Origin: Thamnaconus septentrionalis
Lineage: Eukaryota; Chordata; Actinopteri; Tetraodontiformes; Monacanthidae
DNA length: 64,000 bases
NCBI GenBank assembly: GCA_009823395.1
Contig: CM020517.1
Location: 15,965,501-16,029,500, forward strand
Direction of reading: 5' to 3'
In this document: positions 43,101-55,100 of the stretch, in pieces
Numbering within the stretch: the stretch's first letter is position 1
How the letters are laid out: the number at the start of each line of letters is the position of its first letter
Translations under genes and position numbers: made by a program
The notes under the pieces: model-generated
Seen by the model: the letters and a program-made list of their open reading frames with translations, nothing else
What the model was told of the DNA's origin: nothing
Database searches by the model: none

Positions 43101-44125
43101 CTTTGTTAGGAATGCATGTGGCGGTTTTTTCATTAAATGCTGCCCCCTTGTGGTGAATCGGCGTAAAGGCGCAGCATACATAAGTGTCTATTGTCTTTGT
43201 GCAGCTTTGGAACGTGGACTCCTGAAGACGCTGCAGAAGCTGGACGAATACCTCCGCTCGCCACTTCCAGATGAGATCGACCACAACAGCATCGAGGACG
43301 TCAAGGTGTCCGACCGCAACTTCCTGGATGGCGACGAGATGACCCTGGCGGATTGTAACCTGCTGCCAAAGCTGCATATAGTGAAGGTGAGTGCAGGATG
43401 TCAGAAGTGTTATGCAAATTTAAAAAAAATATATATAAAATCGGATGTCTCCTGCATCACTATGTGGTGATTTTATGTTAAGAAAATAGTTTCTACATCT
43501 CATAGTCTCTGACGAGTATATGAGAGTGTTCAACGTCATGTCTCATTAGTGAGTGTAGCCCCATAAGCATTGGTTGTCTTCTGCAGATTAAATTGAATCC
43601 AGATGTTCATATGCTCATATTAACCTCATTTTACTTTGAAGCCTGTGACATTATGAAGTGACAGGCCCAGCCAGAGAACCACATGTAAATGCAATATTGG
43701 ATCAGTTTGGGATTACAGCCACCCAGTGGACAAAATTAGATTCCTGCTGATAGAAAATGTCAATTCACATTTCTTTCTTTAAATTTATTTTCTACCTAGT
43801 GGCAAAATGAACATACTTTTAATTTGCTACTAAGGACTTTTATCCCCCTAATTTATTGCTAGTCGTTCCTTGCAGTGGGACTATAAAGAAAAGAAACCCT
43901 GATGTAGAGCAAGTTTTCATTCCTGAAAAAGTGCTCTAACATTTGATAACCCCTGTCCAGGTGGTGACAAAGAAGTACCGAGGCTTCGACATCCCCAAAG
44001 AGATGACGGCCATCTGGAAGTACCTGAACAACGCCTACACGCGCGAGGAGTTCACCAACACCTGCCCCAGCGACAAGGAGATCGAGATTGCCTACGCAGA
44101 CGTGGCCAAGAGGCTGGTCAAATGA
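27681..44125 (+). CDS. clic4: Chloride intracellular channel protein 4
   Basis: Six coding exons: 27681-27749, 39221-39330, 41600-41725, 41930-42036, 43205-43386 and 43961-44125, all in phase, giving 252 residues (253 in human). CLIC proteins are soluble GST-fold proteins that can insert into membranes. CLIC4 is implicated in actin/membrane trafficking, tubulogenesis and TGF-beta/nuclear signalling; channel function is debated. The N-terminal thioredoxin-like domain carries the glutaredoxin-type motif CPFS with Cys34, inside [20 protein letters not shown], which is also the putative membrane segment. The foot-loop and all-helical C-terminal domain follow ([49 protein letters not shown]). The protein ends [12 protein letters not shown]. 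Paralogue choice (CLIC4 rather than CLIC5/6/2) rests on [20 protein letters not shown], the MSLSVPQNG start and the srrm1/runx3 neighbours. Intron 1 is 11.5 kb. Exon 3 ends in the middle of a Lys codon (AA|GTGTGT). Confidence 0.97.
27817..27846. repeat. (GAT)n microsatellite
   Basis: About ten GAT units just inside clic4 intron 1. Confidence 0.95.
28479..28540. repeat. Compound (CTG)n(TG)n microsatellite
   Basis: About six CTG units run directly into about 20 TG units, in clic4 intron 1. Confidence 0.95.
29253..29630. mobile_element. MITE family copy 1 (CTGCGTTTCC ends)
   Basis: Left end AGCTGCGTTCCATGACAG and right end TAATGGAAACGCAGG form an imperfect terminal inverted repeat about 378 bp apart. 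GTAG borders both sides (before the CTGCG and after the CGCAG), a possible 4-bp target duplication. The interior has short internal repeats (TTTCCATGACA at about 29471, TTTCCATGTACCAG at about 29561). Two related copies occur in the same intron. Confidence 0.65.
30143..30496. mobile_element. Non-autonomous hAT element with exact 8-bp duplication
   Basis: Begins TAGGGACGCACCGATACCA and ends in the near inverse GGTATCAGTGCATCCCTA. The flanks AGAAAGGG (30135-30142) and AGAAAGGG (30497-30504) are identical, the 8-bp target duplication of hAT transposons. At 354 bp it has no coding capacity. The family, with GATACCA/TGGTATC ends, is common in fish. Confidence 0.9.
30560..30805 (+). mobile_element. 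tRNA-headed SINE with L2-like tail
   Basis: The left part looks like a degenerate tRNA promoter: GTGGTCAGACCTGTCACCTC (box A region) and AGTTTGATTCC (box B, 30619-30629), followed by CCTGGCCTGGGTCTTT. The right part (CAGCTTCCTCCCACGTTCTG, GCCCTGCAATAAACTTGC) is the same core as the L2-type repeat at 8305 but on the plus strand. This composite is a familiar fish SINE design. Confidence 0.65.
33394..33560. mobile_element. MITE family copy 2, 5' part only
   Basis: Starts AGCTGCGTTTCCATGACAGT and follows the copy at 29253 closely for about 75 bases (CAAAATGAAAGCGATATTTC, CGCCAAAGTACAATTG), then loosely to about 33560. No matching right terminus is present, so it is truncated. Confidence 0.6.
36361..36613. 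repeat. C-rich low-complexity tracts
   Basis: Two C-rich blocks at about 36361-36432 and 36569-36613, the second passing into a (CCA)n run. The minus strand carries many runs of three or more G in close spacing. Confidence 0.85.
38853..38980. mobile_element. MITE family copy 3, short complete copy
   Basis: A 128-bp element with perfect 13-bp ends, AGCTGCGTTTCCA and TGGAAACGCAGCT, enclosing an AT-rich centre (TGCGCAAAACCTAAATTT, TTTTGCGAAAAAATG) that is itself partly palindromic. It shares ends with the copies at 29253 and 33394. No clear target duplication. Confidence 0.75.
39388..39751. mobile_element. Probable hAT-type non-autonomous element
   Basis: Starts CGGGGGTCAAACTCTGGCCC with GCGGGCCAAATTTGGCC and ends near GAGTTTCACACCGCCG, resembling the widespread family with CAGGGGTGTCAAACTC ends. 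The flanks do not show a convincing 8-bp duplication (about four of eight bases match). It lies in clic4 intron 2, about 60 bp beyond exon 2. Confidence 0.55.
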
Positions 44126-44236
44126 GCTGCCCCCCCCCCCGACCCTTCACTCATCCTCCACCCATGTAGCCTCATCATTTACACACCTCTTCCTCCATCC
44201 TCCCCCAGAACCAGGGACTGATGCGCTCCTTCACGA

Positions 44237-44261
44237 GAAAGAAAGAAAGAAAGAAAGAAAC
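44237..44261. repeat. (GAAA)n microsatellite in clic4 3'UTR
   Basis: Five to six GAAA units about 110 bases after the clic4 stop codon. Confidence 0.9.
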
Positions 44262-45837
44262 TCCGGACTTTTTTTCCTCTTCTCATCTCGAGCAAAACAC
44301 CAAACACGTGACTCCTTAGAGATCTTTTCTTTTTCTTTCCGCCCCCTCTCTGATTTTTATTAAGGCCTTCTCAGTTAATTCAGCAAAGGTCACTGATGTT
44401 AATTAATTGTTCTTATTTGTTAATGAATGTTGTGAGATGAAGACGTGTTGGAGTAGCAGCCAGACGTTGATAATGTCGGGAGCCTCTTCAAACACACTCC
44501 CTGATAAGTGACCTTTTAGCTGATCTTCTCCCTGATCATAGGGGAGGAGTTCCACACTTTTGACGTTTTTTTCTGTTATCTGTTTCATGTGTGGTTATCG
44601 CTTTGTAAAAATGTTAAAAAAAAAAACCAACAAAAACAAACAAACACTGAGACGCTGTGTTTTTTTCCCTCCCTTTGGCTCATTAAGATCCAACGTTAAC
44701 AGTGTTGAAGTTTCAGCGTCTCGAGTCTTTGACGCATGGCGCAGTAGAAAGCTGACACTAATCCAAACCTTAGTGGTTGACATATCAAGTGAGAGATGCT
44801 TTATTTTAATGAACAGCTGTTTTAAAGTAAATCAGAATAATTGTAAGTGCAGGTAAAGCTACCTGGTGTCCATGTTCTGCTTTTCCTCGTCGCCCTCCAA
44901 AAAAAGGGAAAAGTCTCGTAGCTTAGCTCAGTAGGACCGTAGGGGAAATTCCCAGACTGGCTTCAGATGAAACGACTCAGGAAAAGAAAATCAACCTGAG
45001 GTCTGAGTAATATTTAACCATATGTAGCCTAGGATGTGTAGACTGGCCCAATGTTTATCACAGCATTGCCATAGAAAGTGTTTATTTAGACAGTCAGTAG
45101 TATACAAAAGCCTGCAGAATCTTTCTTCTCTCTCGAAGCATGAAGGAAAGTCTTGACTTTGGCCATGCTGACTGTAGCAAGAGTTTGGATTACATGTGGC
45201 GGGACATCATTCCGGTCTCACTGTGGATAGGATGACTGCGGCTGTATAAACCAATGAAGTCGAGAACGAAAGGAGAGAAACCACACGCTCACTGTTTCCT
45301 TCTCCATAATTTCCTGGAATAAAGGGCGTTGATGGGCAGTCGAGCACCAGGAATATCAACACTAAAGATATTTATGACAAAACCATCCAAGCAGAGTAGC
45401 AAATAAACTGATACCTGGTCTGATTTCGTCGTGCCCTCAGTGCATAGATTGATCTCTACGGTATTGAATGTATATTGTGATACAGTAACTCCAAAAAGTG
45501 CTTTAGTGCCGAAAGCAAAGCAAAATCTGTTTTTCATTTTGCTCTGACACAAACTTGACACACACAAAAGAGAAAAGGAATTGTAAATATTTGTTTTGAA
45601 GTTCAATGTGTAAATTTTATACATTTCATCTGGACTTTGAGGGTAAATCGGGCCGTTTCTTGCCTGCGAGGATTCGAGACTAACCACCACCTCTCTGCCT
45701 TACTTGATTTCTCTGTGAGGATGTTTAGCAGGAAGGGTTTTCATTTTGTTACAATACCACCGTGGTGTTGTACAAAGACAATTTCCAAGCTATGCCATCT
45801 GTTTTTTTGTTTTTTTAAATAATATTGACTGATTTCA

Positions 45838-45843
45838 AATAAA
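45838..45843 (+). promoter_or_regulatory. Poly(A) signal of clic4
   Basis: AATAAA about 1.7 kb after the clic4 stop, followed by CTTGTATTGG and T-rich sequence. It implies a 3'UTR of about 1.75 kb, in line with the long 3'UTRs known for CLIC4. Confidence 0.55.
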
Positions 45844-47030
45844 CTTGTATTGGCAATCTAACCCTTTTGCCCCTTTTCTGTAAACCATCTGTTTCTTTAT
45901 ACATTCATGCTTTAGACCTACGTTGTTTTTTCTTTGCACACTTTGGCTCTGCAATCACTTGATATCCCTCAAAGCACATCATATTTCATTTTGTGTTTTG
46001 ACTGATAACGGTAATTACTTTTTGAGCAAGTTTGCACAAAACCAGTACACTGAAGTGATTAAACATAAGTCAATATTTCACCACATGTGATGTATTGACG
46101 TCTGGCTTCCCTGCCCCCCATGTCCTCCATCATTTTACAATATTCGAAGTGAGCAACATGATATGTTTTGTGGCATTACTCTTACATGATTTTTCACGTC
46201 ACTCCTGATGCTGTGGCTCCGTTGTCACAGATCACAAGTTCCACCTTGAGACCATTTCAAGGGCTACTTGCTTCATGCTAAGTTTCATATGAGATATTAC
46301 AACATTCTCCAAAAAAAACAAAGATATACTGGAGCATTTATCTTCAGAGTAACCGCTGACTAAGCATCTGTGAGACTTGCACAGTAACCATAATCAATAT
46401 TCAAAGAAAATTGGCTGTCGTAATAATTAGGGGTGATTTGAGGAATATTTGCAACTCTGACATTTCAGTTTGTCATTATTTTGTTCCTCTGTCTCTTGAT
46501 TTGCGAACCCCTTGGGGCAGAACACGTTTGTTTACAGCTTTGGATCTCCAAAGAATGTCTATAGCGTGGGTGTCCACACACCTCCCCCCGCTGGAGACGC
46601 CCTCTGGCTGTCAGCTTGATGTTTTTCAGCCAGATCCCTACTGTTCTGCCGCGCAAACAAGTCTGCTGTGCAGCCTGGCCCGTGGCAGCTGGAGTTTCGT
46701 AAGAGACGGGAAAACAAAACAAAACAAAAAAAGGTGTGGGGGCGTGTTTGGGTGCTCTCCAGATCATTAAAATATCATGTTTCAGCCCCATACATTTTCC
46801 ACACTCTTACTGGTGAGCAGTGAGACGTCCCTCCTGTAAATCAGAGGGAGGAAATCCACCCAGATCTAAGCAGACAGATTGTGGTGTGTGTGTAGAAGTG
46901 GAAGAGAAGACACAACAGGGCTGGCTGTCATTCAGACCACACACTCATTACAAGCAGGGTGAGTGTATTAGTGTAATTGGGTAATGAAGGTGAGGCTGGG
47001 AGGGGCCGAGGACTGTTTCTCAAATATGCT

Positions 47031-47032
<2 letters not shown>

Positions 47033-47112
<80 letters not shown>
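47033..47112. repeat. (GT)40 microsatellite
   Basis: An uninterrupted run of 40 GT units, the longest pure dinucleotide array in the window. Confidence 0.98.
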
Positions 47113-47114
<2 letters not shown>

Positions 47115-47992
47115 AAAGAGATGGGTGTTCCTGCCATGGGAGAGAGCCAACCAGTCAGTTAAACTTAGAACACAAACAGGTTGCGCTCACAATCATCTCC
47201 TTGGTTTTTTCTTTCCTTTTTTTTCTTTGTTAAGAGCATGTGGGACACATGTGGCCTTCACACACCGGGGGTCAACGTCCTTGCTGCAGTGCCCTTTATA
47301 TTAGCAGGTAAATTAATCAGCTGTGTTTTTCATGACTAAATAACTTTGTCAAGCCCTTTCTTTTTTGGCATGAATTCTTTCTCTGCAGTGCCAGTTCAGT
47401 TTGAAGGTTCCACACAACACCCATTTATACAGCTGACTAAATATTGACTCTGGTAAAGTAGCTCACTCAAGGGTACACAGTGATATCCCGACTGGCTTGT
47501 GGACCTACAATGTGTGAAAAACCCTCTTTGCATGTGGACCCTGTGCACCTGACCTGACTTGATGTAGCTCCAAACAGGACACTTTTAAATTTAGTTTGAC
47601 CTGTTTAATTGCAAAGCCCGGAAGCTTATAGGTCTGACAGAATATGGCTCACATGTCTAAAGCACTGCCCATGTTGGGAGATATCTGTTTTTCTTCTTAG
47701 TTTTGTCTACAATCTGCCATCTATGCTTATTAGCTGTGTTTAATCGTGACAGGTTTCAATTAAAGGAAAGTATAAATGTTATTTTAGCTGGCAGCTTTTT
47801 GAAAGTTGATCACCCAGTAGGGTCTGTCATTATGGATTTATGACACAAGCTATAACTTGCCAGGGTTTGGCCCTACTGAAGCAAGAAAACAAGAGTGTGT
47901 GCGTGAAAACATAAAAAAATGAAAAGTTTCTCAAAGTTTACATTGAGGAACAATAACAAACCAACATTTACCAATGTATATGTACGTATATA

Positions 47993-48031
<39 letters not shown>

Positions 48032-48219
48032 TTACATGTATCAAATTATCTTGTAATTCACTCTTTAATTATATTTTAGAGATATATAAATATATCAACA
48101 TTTTTTTCCAAATGAAATTAAATGCATAAAAGTAAAAATAAAACTACAAAATTATGTGTTTCATTTTTATGCTCTAAATTTATAAAACTCTGAATTTTAA
48201 TATGCATTAATTCTAAAAA

Positions 48220-49100
48220 TGTGTCCTCTGACGCACTATACAATTAATGTCAATTTCATTGTCGAAACACTTCGACATGCACAAGTTGACAAGTTAGTCC
48301 CCGTTTCTCCGGCTCATAAACCCGATTTTACTGGGGCCATATCGTGTCACCGCCCGGATGACGTCACGCTAGCGCAAACGCGAGTTGACAAAGATGTAAT
48401 TAAGGCCTCATTTGTTACACCTGCGTTTTTTCCACCAAGAAACACACTGTGAGAAGCACTTATTGTGAGAGGAAAATGGAAAAGGCTCTAATTACTCGGA
48501 CCCTATCATTAAATGTGCGCTGCCGGTGCCACTGATGACAGGTGAGTCCGCTGGCAGGGAACAAATAGCTGGCGCAATATCTGAAAAGCGCGGGAGGTGC
48601 TAAGCTCGAGCCGCCGGGGCTAACCCACGAGGAATGTCTGTGTTAGCTTCGAAGCTTTCGAGGCTACGGCGGCTCCATAATGCGTTCCACACACACTCTG
48701 TCTGCTTCCTACATGTACAGCAGCACCACTCTTGATCCAGAAAACGTGTTGGCATCAGGCCGCGTCTTCCTCGAAGACTCGCCTGGCATTGGTTGCCGGG
48801 CCTGGGCCTGGGCCTGGGCCTGGGCGCAGGCCTGGGAGCGCCGTGTCGGTCCACAAGCACTCGCTCGCTGTGTTTTTCTTTATCTGCTACTCGAGCGAGC
48901 TGTCATTGGCCCCGTCAAGCCAGCTGTCAGTTTTTTGGCAGCGGCACAGGCCTCCCTCGCATTCTAGCTTTACGGTTCCTCAAGAGGAAGGCTCACGCAC
49001 GCAGAGGCCGTGCAGCTCGGGGTAATAACTCAAGAGTGACGCCGAGTGGCACACACCGGAGGGGGAGCGGGAGAAACCCGAGAGTGAGTCTGGTGCCGTT
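48220..49100. promoter_or_regulatory. Isolated CpG-rich island with a full CRE
   Basis: CpG density jumps here relative to the AT-rich flanks (about a dozen CpGs in 48301-48400). It contains the palindromic CREB/ATF site TGACGTCA at 48359-48366, followed by CGCTAGCG. A tandem GGGCCT hexamer array lies at about 48799-48830. No known gene starts nearby. It could be an enhancer, an unannotated promoter or a CpG-rich repeat remnant. Confidence 0.35.
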
Positions 49101-52100
49101 TAAATGGCTTCCAAATGCCGCGGCTCTCCATAGCGAAGGCAATTCATCTGGTGTTAAGAGAGAAGTGTCAAAAGGTGCACTTCAGCCAAATTACAAAGAC
49201 GAGGACGAAAAAAAAAAAAAAAAAACCCGAGCTGTAACCTTATGTATCATTCCAATGCAATGGCAGGAATTTGGTTTGGGCTGCCCCGCCCTCCCTTCCA
49301 AATATCAGACAAAGACATACTGCAGCAGCACAGTTTCAGTATGTTCTGTGCCTTGTGTGTGGTGAGACAATATTGAGAAAGTCCACACAGATTCCAGCCT
49401 TGTCCGGAAGGGCCAAAAATTGTGAAGCTATTACCGTCACGATAAAGTGAACCTGTGTCAGGTGTTGGGGAGTATGCCATGTTGGGGAAGCTTCAGTGTA
49501 ATTGTAAAGTCAAACATAGAACACATGATGTTGGAATTATTAAAACTTAACTGTGAGTTTCGTGTGGCATAAATACAGACACTGAATGTCTGTTTTCAGT
49601 CTGATGAATAGTGTTACCAGCATTTTTTTTTTTTTTAAAAATGAATAAAGATGTCTGCAGTTCAAATTAAATGCTTGACTAAGAATTGAAGAACAAAGTA
49701 GTAAATCTTTTCTGAGAAAAATATTTCATTTCTCCTTACTCAGTGGATTCATAGTCCCCCTAGTACTATTGGCTTTTCCAAACCTGAGGCAGAGGAACAA
49801 TAAAAACGCCTCTGATAACTGAGCTAAGATTAGGTAACCTTCTTCCCCTTCTGTAAAACTAACTCCTCCTCAAACATTGAAAATTTTATGCGGGGAGTAG
49901 GGTCAGTAAATGCACGAACACCACCGCCGGAGCAAATGCAGTCACTCATAATTTGAGCCTTGTGATGCTACTGAAAAAAACGAGTTAATAGTGGAATTTA
50001 TTGTCTCATCAGTCAACCCATCAACTCCCAAACCACCAAGAAAAACCCCAATTATCTGCCAGGGCTCGAGTCAACCAGTCATTCTAATTTTGTACGCTTT
50101 CATTGTTTACTTTAGCCGTCATTAAGACGTTGGTGGGGTGGCTTTCTCTCTCCAGGGCTCAGTGGCTACTGTGGTGAGGAGATAGGGGGCTGTGGTGGAC
50201 CCCCTTGGGCGGCCCACAAAAAGCTGCCATAAGCCCTTTCCCCACTTGCCGCTCGCCCCATCTGGGTCCTGCAGTCACACCCTGTGGCAGAGCTGCGGTT
50301 AACTGCGGCTGCCGCCTGGTAAAGAGCCACAGTGAGGGTTTCAGCGACAAAGATTGAGGTAAGAGAAGCGACATTCACAACCATTACCACTAGAGGGTAC
50401 TCAGCCACAGTCTGATGTGAGAGGGGGAGCTCTCAGAGCACTGCTTTTTAGCTTGGGAGGTTTTGATCTTATCTCCCTCACACAGCAAGCACTTTTTCAC
50501 ATTAAGGTTCCAGGAGGTCGAGTTGCTTGGGTGGGAGATAAGCAGGCGCGTTGGTCCTGAAGCGCGTTCGCAAAAGGCCAACTCGGATCGTCCGCCGATG
50601 AGAGACAACTTGTGACGTCAGGTGTTTCATGCCTCCAGGGCCTTTTGTCTGGGCTGTTTGGTCTCTTTATGAGACAACAATAGTGGCTTGTTTGATTCTG
50701 TCTGTGACCGAGAAACTTGAAATACTTTGGTCTGACAGCAGTCACACCTTTGTTCTACATGAGGAAGATTTAACAGTTTATGATAATGGGTGAAAGCCAC
50801 CACTGTTTCATGTGTACTGATTGTTTGTCTGTGCCAGCGTAGCAGCGTGGTCCTTAGGCTTAACAGCAAGATCATACAAAAACAAAAGACATCCGTTTGT
50901 GCTGCTGATAAGCCATGTGTGCGAATGTCTCTGTCCTTACATGACCTACCAAAAAAAAAAAAGCCATATAGGATGTCTTGGGGCAGTGAGAGGAGATCTT
51001 TGAAGTCTTGGTTCTGCCATCCATCTCCAGCGTGCTGGCTTTCTTTGCATGCCAGCCCCTGTGGTGACCAGGCCTATTAAAAGAGAACCGCCCCAATTGG
51101 TTCCTCTTTGCCCTGTCGCCATGGTACAATGACATCGCGCTACGCTCACGTGCTCCCAGAAACATTAAAGATCCCCTCTGTTTTGATTTTGGCTTTGGCT
51201 CTGTCTGTGCACTCTTTTATAGGAAGTCCAATGCTTAACTAGCATGCTAGACATTAGCATGCAGCAGGAAAAAACAAGTGTGCAGCCAAGCGTGGGGCAA
51301 AAGGCTATTAGCTGACAGTCGGTGTTAACAGACATATCCGGTGCACACAAGCTGCAGGTGCTGGCCCTCTGTCCCTGTGTTCTTCTGGAGCCAAACCAAT
51401 ATGTCTCCTTTTACTTGCCAGCAGCAGGCGAAGATGCCATGACATTTGGTGTTAACGCCATGGAAGAATTTAAGAAGATGAGGAGATTTCATTGATTGCT
51501 CTGAGCTGCTCCCCTGTAGCCTTCGTGCATAGTTTTTGTTGGCTATGCCTCTCCAGCCTAATGGATTTTTTAGACTTCCATTAGTTGGTTGGAGGCACTG
51601 TGGTTTAAGCAAGTAACAAAAGACTTCTGAAAGGCTTAATACACTTTCATGATGGTCAGTGTTGCTTCCACAGCCTTTCTGCTTGACAGCAATGAGAAAG
51701 TTGGCGTCACAGTCAGTACTTGGACTGATAAGTATTCTTTTTTTATTTTATTTTTTATGTGACAGTTTTACATTTTTTTTTATTAGCAAACTGAAAAAGG
51801 GAACACAATGAACCTTCCAGGTTTTGGATTAAGAGAACTGCCACTGAATGACTAACACCAGTAGAGTGTTGGGTGATGTCACCACTTTCTAATGAGCCAC
51901 AAGTATTTGAGTCTTTCTTGTACCTGTTCCGCTTTGTAATTTTATGGTGTGTTTGTTCTTCAATTGAACAAACTGAACAAACAAACTTTTTTTTTTTTTT
52001 CAAAAGCCAGATATTGTTAATGGGAATGATTGTGGCCAAATTACAATTATGGTAAACCTTAAACCTCGTCACTCATGTTTGCAAGTTATAACAGTGGCAC

Positions 52101-55100
52101 GTTGCGGATTGTTGTTTGAGGCTAAACCTTAATCTCATGTAGGTCAATCAACTAAGGCGTTCTGAGGCCTCGTAAATGCCTTGCATTTCGTACTTCAGGT
52201 TGTTTCAGTTCTTGCGGTGGAGGACCAGTCTCACCACTGTGTGAGGTGAGCTTGTAGAAAGCGTGCTTGTTCTGAGATGGTGTTCATGTTTTGTTTATTT
52301 AATTCATAAATTGGAATCTGGGGTTAATGATTATTATGGCAGAAGAGCCAAATTTTGACTCATTAACTTCAATGCATTCAGTGTTGTGCCTTTATTATAT
52401 GTATAATTAGTTTATTTGCCCGGAGACATGTCGATTTAAAGTCCATGTTTTTCGGCCCTAATATCATTTGTTTTGTTTTTTTTTTTTTTTTTACCAGCCT
52501 TGTTCATGTGCATAGCTGCCCCGGACTTCTTTTACCCATCAAATTGTACTCTCTTGATAGCTTGTGGTCTTTTCCCCCCGTGGTGTGTCTGTCTTTAATT
52601 GCTCTATGCCCCTGCAAGCCCTCAAAGTCCTGGGCTTTAATGCATCGGTTACCATATTTTTCCAGCCAGTTGACTGTTGCTTGCCGGGAAGGCTGCACTT
52701 TGTGTGTACGTGCGTGCGTGCACTTGTGCCATTTTTGGAAGCATCCCTGGGTTCTCTCTGCACCAGTGCTCCTGCTCCTGCAAAGACTCCCGGGTCAGTT
52801 TCTTTGGCGCTGCCCAGAATCTTGCTGTGGTTGGACATTTGTCTGCCTCCCACCCCCAACACACACACACACACACACAGTCAGCCCCTCTTTTGTACAA
52901 TAAGGCCTGTTCCTCACATGCACACTCTGCCTGCTCATCCATGATGTTTTGTGTGCTTACTGATATGAACTCTTACCTGTTTTTTAAAATCTCGGTTGTT
53001 TACCTCATAAGCCAGATCATATTTTACAACTGTACGCTGTAACTCAGTTTTTAAATTCTCTGTTGTCCTTTGTTGGCCTTGCTCGTCCAGCATCAGCTAT
53101 CTGCCATTTAAGCCACTTCAAGCATATACTTGACAGACGCAGGTTTTTTTGTTTTGTTTTTTTCTCGACTGGCATGCTCTCTAGTCGTCCAACCAGGCAA
53201 GACACAATAGAGGAGCACAACAATGAGTTGGCAGCGGATCAGTAGACATTCACACAGCCTCTTCTGAGACGCTACATCTTATTTCCTTCATGATTACTCA
53301 CGCCCGCATGATGAAACGCAAACTCCTCTCTGTCTGGGAACTCAAAGGAAACAATCCTTTGTAGGTGGCTGCTTTTGATTTGACGGCTGATATGCGCCTT
53401 TATGGCACGGCGTAAGATCATGTTTTTGCAGGGCCTTAATAAACGTACACAAGACAAAATAAGAGATTTCTGGAAAAAGGTCTTAAGTGGCAGAAATGAT
53501 GCACGTTGTGTGGTGTTGACAATGGTTGCGGTTGAATGCAGTGGTGTGTGTTTTTTTTCTCTCTCTTCCCTTTTGATTCATCCCAGTTTCCACCCACTGA
53601 TGGCCTTCCCGGATCTGCTTCATAAACAGCCTTCAAGTGGGAGAATAGTAGCTGGTGTCGAGGGTTAAACTCTGCGACCGCTGCTACTGAAGCATGCCGA
53701 CTGCCTGCCGTGGGCCGGGTCCCTTCTGCCTGCCCCCACCCCGTCCCTCTTCACTGCCACTGCCAGGCCGGAGGTAGGAAATCAAACCAATTACGGTTGT
53801 ATTTAAAGAAAATTGGAGCAGGGCCGGAAAAGTGGGGCCTTTCCAAAAAACACAAAAACAAAACTTCAGGGCCACTTCTTTCAGTGAAAGGGGGTGAGCT
53901 TGGAGCAGAAGGCAGAGGCCTTTATGCCTCATAAACCAACTGTCTTTAGACACTGAATCTAGAGGCAGGCATTTACGAGCTCTATAATTCTGTTGTCATC
54001 TGGGTGAATAACGCTGCTGGGTTTCACTTAACAGTGGACCTATGTGACTAATGGCGTTCAAGGACCGGCTGTGTTTATGTTCAGGTCTGCCATGTCCCAC
54101 TGTGAGTGACCTGCACAGAAGTCTGTACCTCACAACATGGCTTGACACGCCAAGAAGTCCCAGTGTCTAAATCTTTCTTAGTTACTTTCTCTGCTGCCGC
54201 CCGTGCTGAGTTACAGCGTAAGGTTTCTGGTGAAGCGCAAACGCCTGTAGACATACTGACATATTTAACATCAAGACAAGGAGTCTGGGATTACGGTTGT
54301 AATTGCCACCCCTTCTTCTGATGCAATCCCTTATTTTTCCTCCTTCTGTGGTCCTCTTTGTGGCTGCCTGTCTCAGGAAACCCCCTCTTTAAAAGGCCGC
54401 CTATGAAAATGCTTAATTTTCCCTCCCCCCCTTTGTTCCACGGGCTGCTCAGCTACATTTCAGTCTTCAAGAGCAATTATTCCTAAATATGATGCATAAC
54501 AGAGGCCTGCAGACACTCAAAAGATCGTTTCCCTTTATCTTCCTCTGGGCCCCGAGGGCAAAAAAAAAAAAGGGGGAGAGAATCGAAGTGTCTGATGTCA
54601 GCACACATACGATATTCGGGCACTGATGTAACGCTCGCCCACTCGCCTACACTTTCTGCTATTGCATTGTCTGCGCAGGTGCATGCATTGGAAAGTGCGC
54701 GCACACATGCAAACTATTTACTTCACACGCACAAACCGTAAAGAGCGTAAAATGATCTTGCATTAAGGATGAAAACAAACCAGTGAGTGGGAGGTGTCCC
54801 CCGAGGAAGTGGCTGCAGTGGATGGAACCATGGGAACTGCTCAGGAACAGCCTGCAGGGCAGCCTTTGACCAGACACGGGGGTGTGTTTGTGTGTGAGTG
54901 TGTGTGTGCTAGTGCCACACACATGCTGCAGAAGGGGAGGCAGAAACACCAGTAGCTTTTTAGTCACTGCACCTGTCTAACAATAATAATAGCTGACACT
55001 TTATCAGGTGTCAGTGGCGGCTTGATTTATTTAGACTTGGATGATCAAAGTGCTAAAATAGCAACAAAACCAGCGGCTTCGGAAAAAGTGATGACATGAG

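Noticed and set aside
46928..47137. His/Thr-repeat open frames
   Set aside because: Translations of the (GT)40 microsatellite.
48793..49365. 190-codon plus-strand open frame in the CpG island
   Set aside because: Its start is made by the GGGCCT tandem array (Gly-Leu repeats), with no domain and no splice support.
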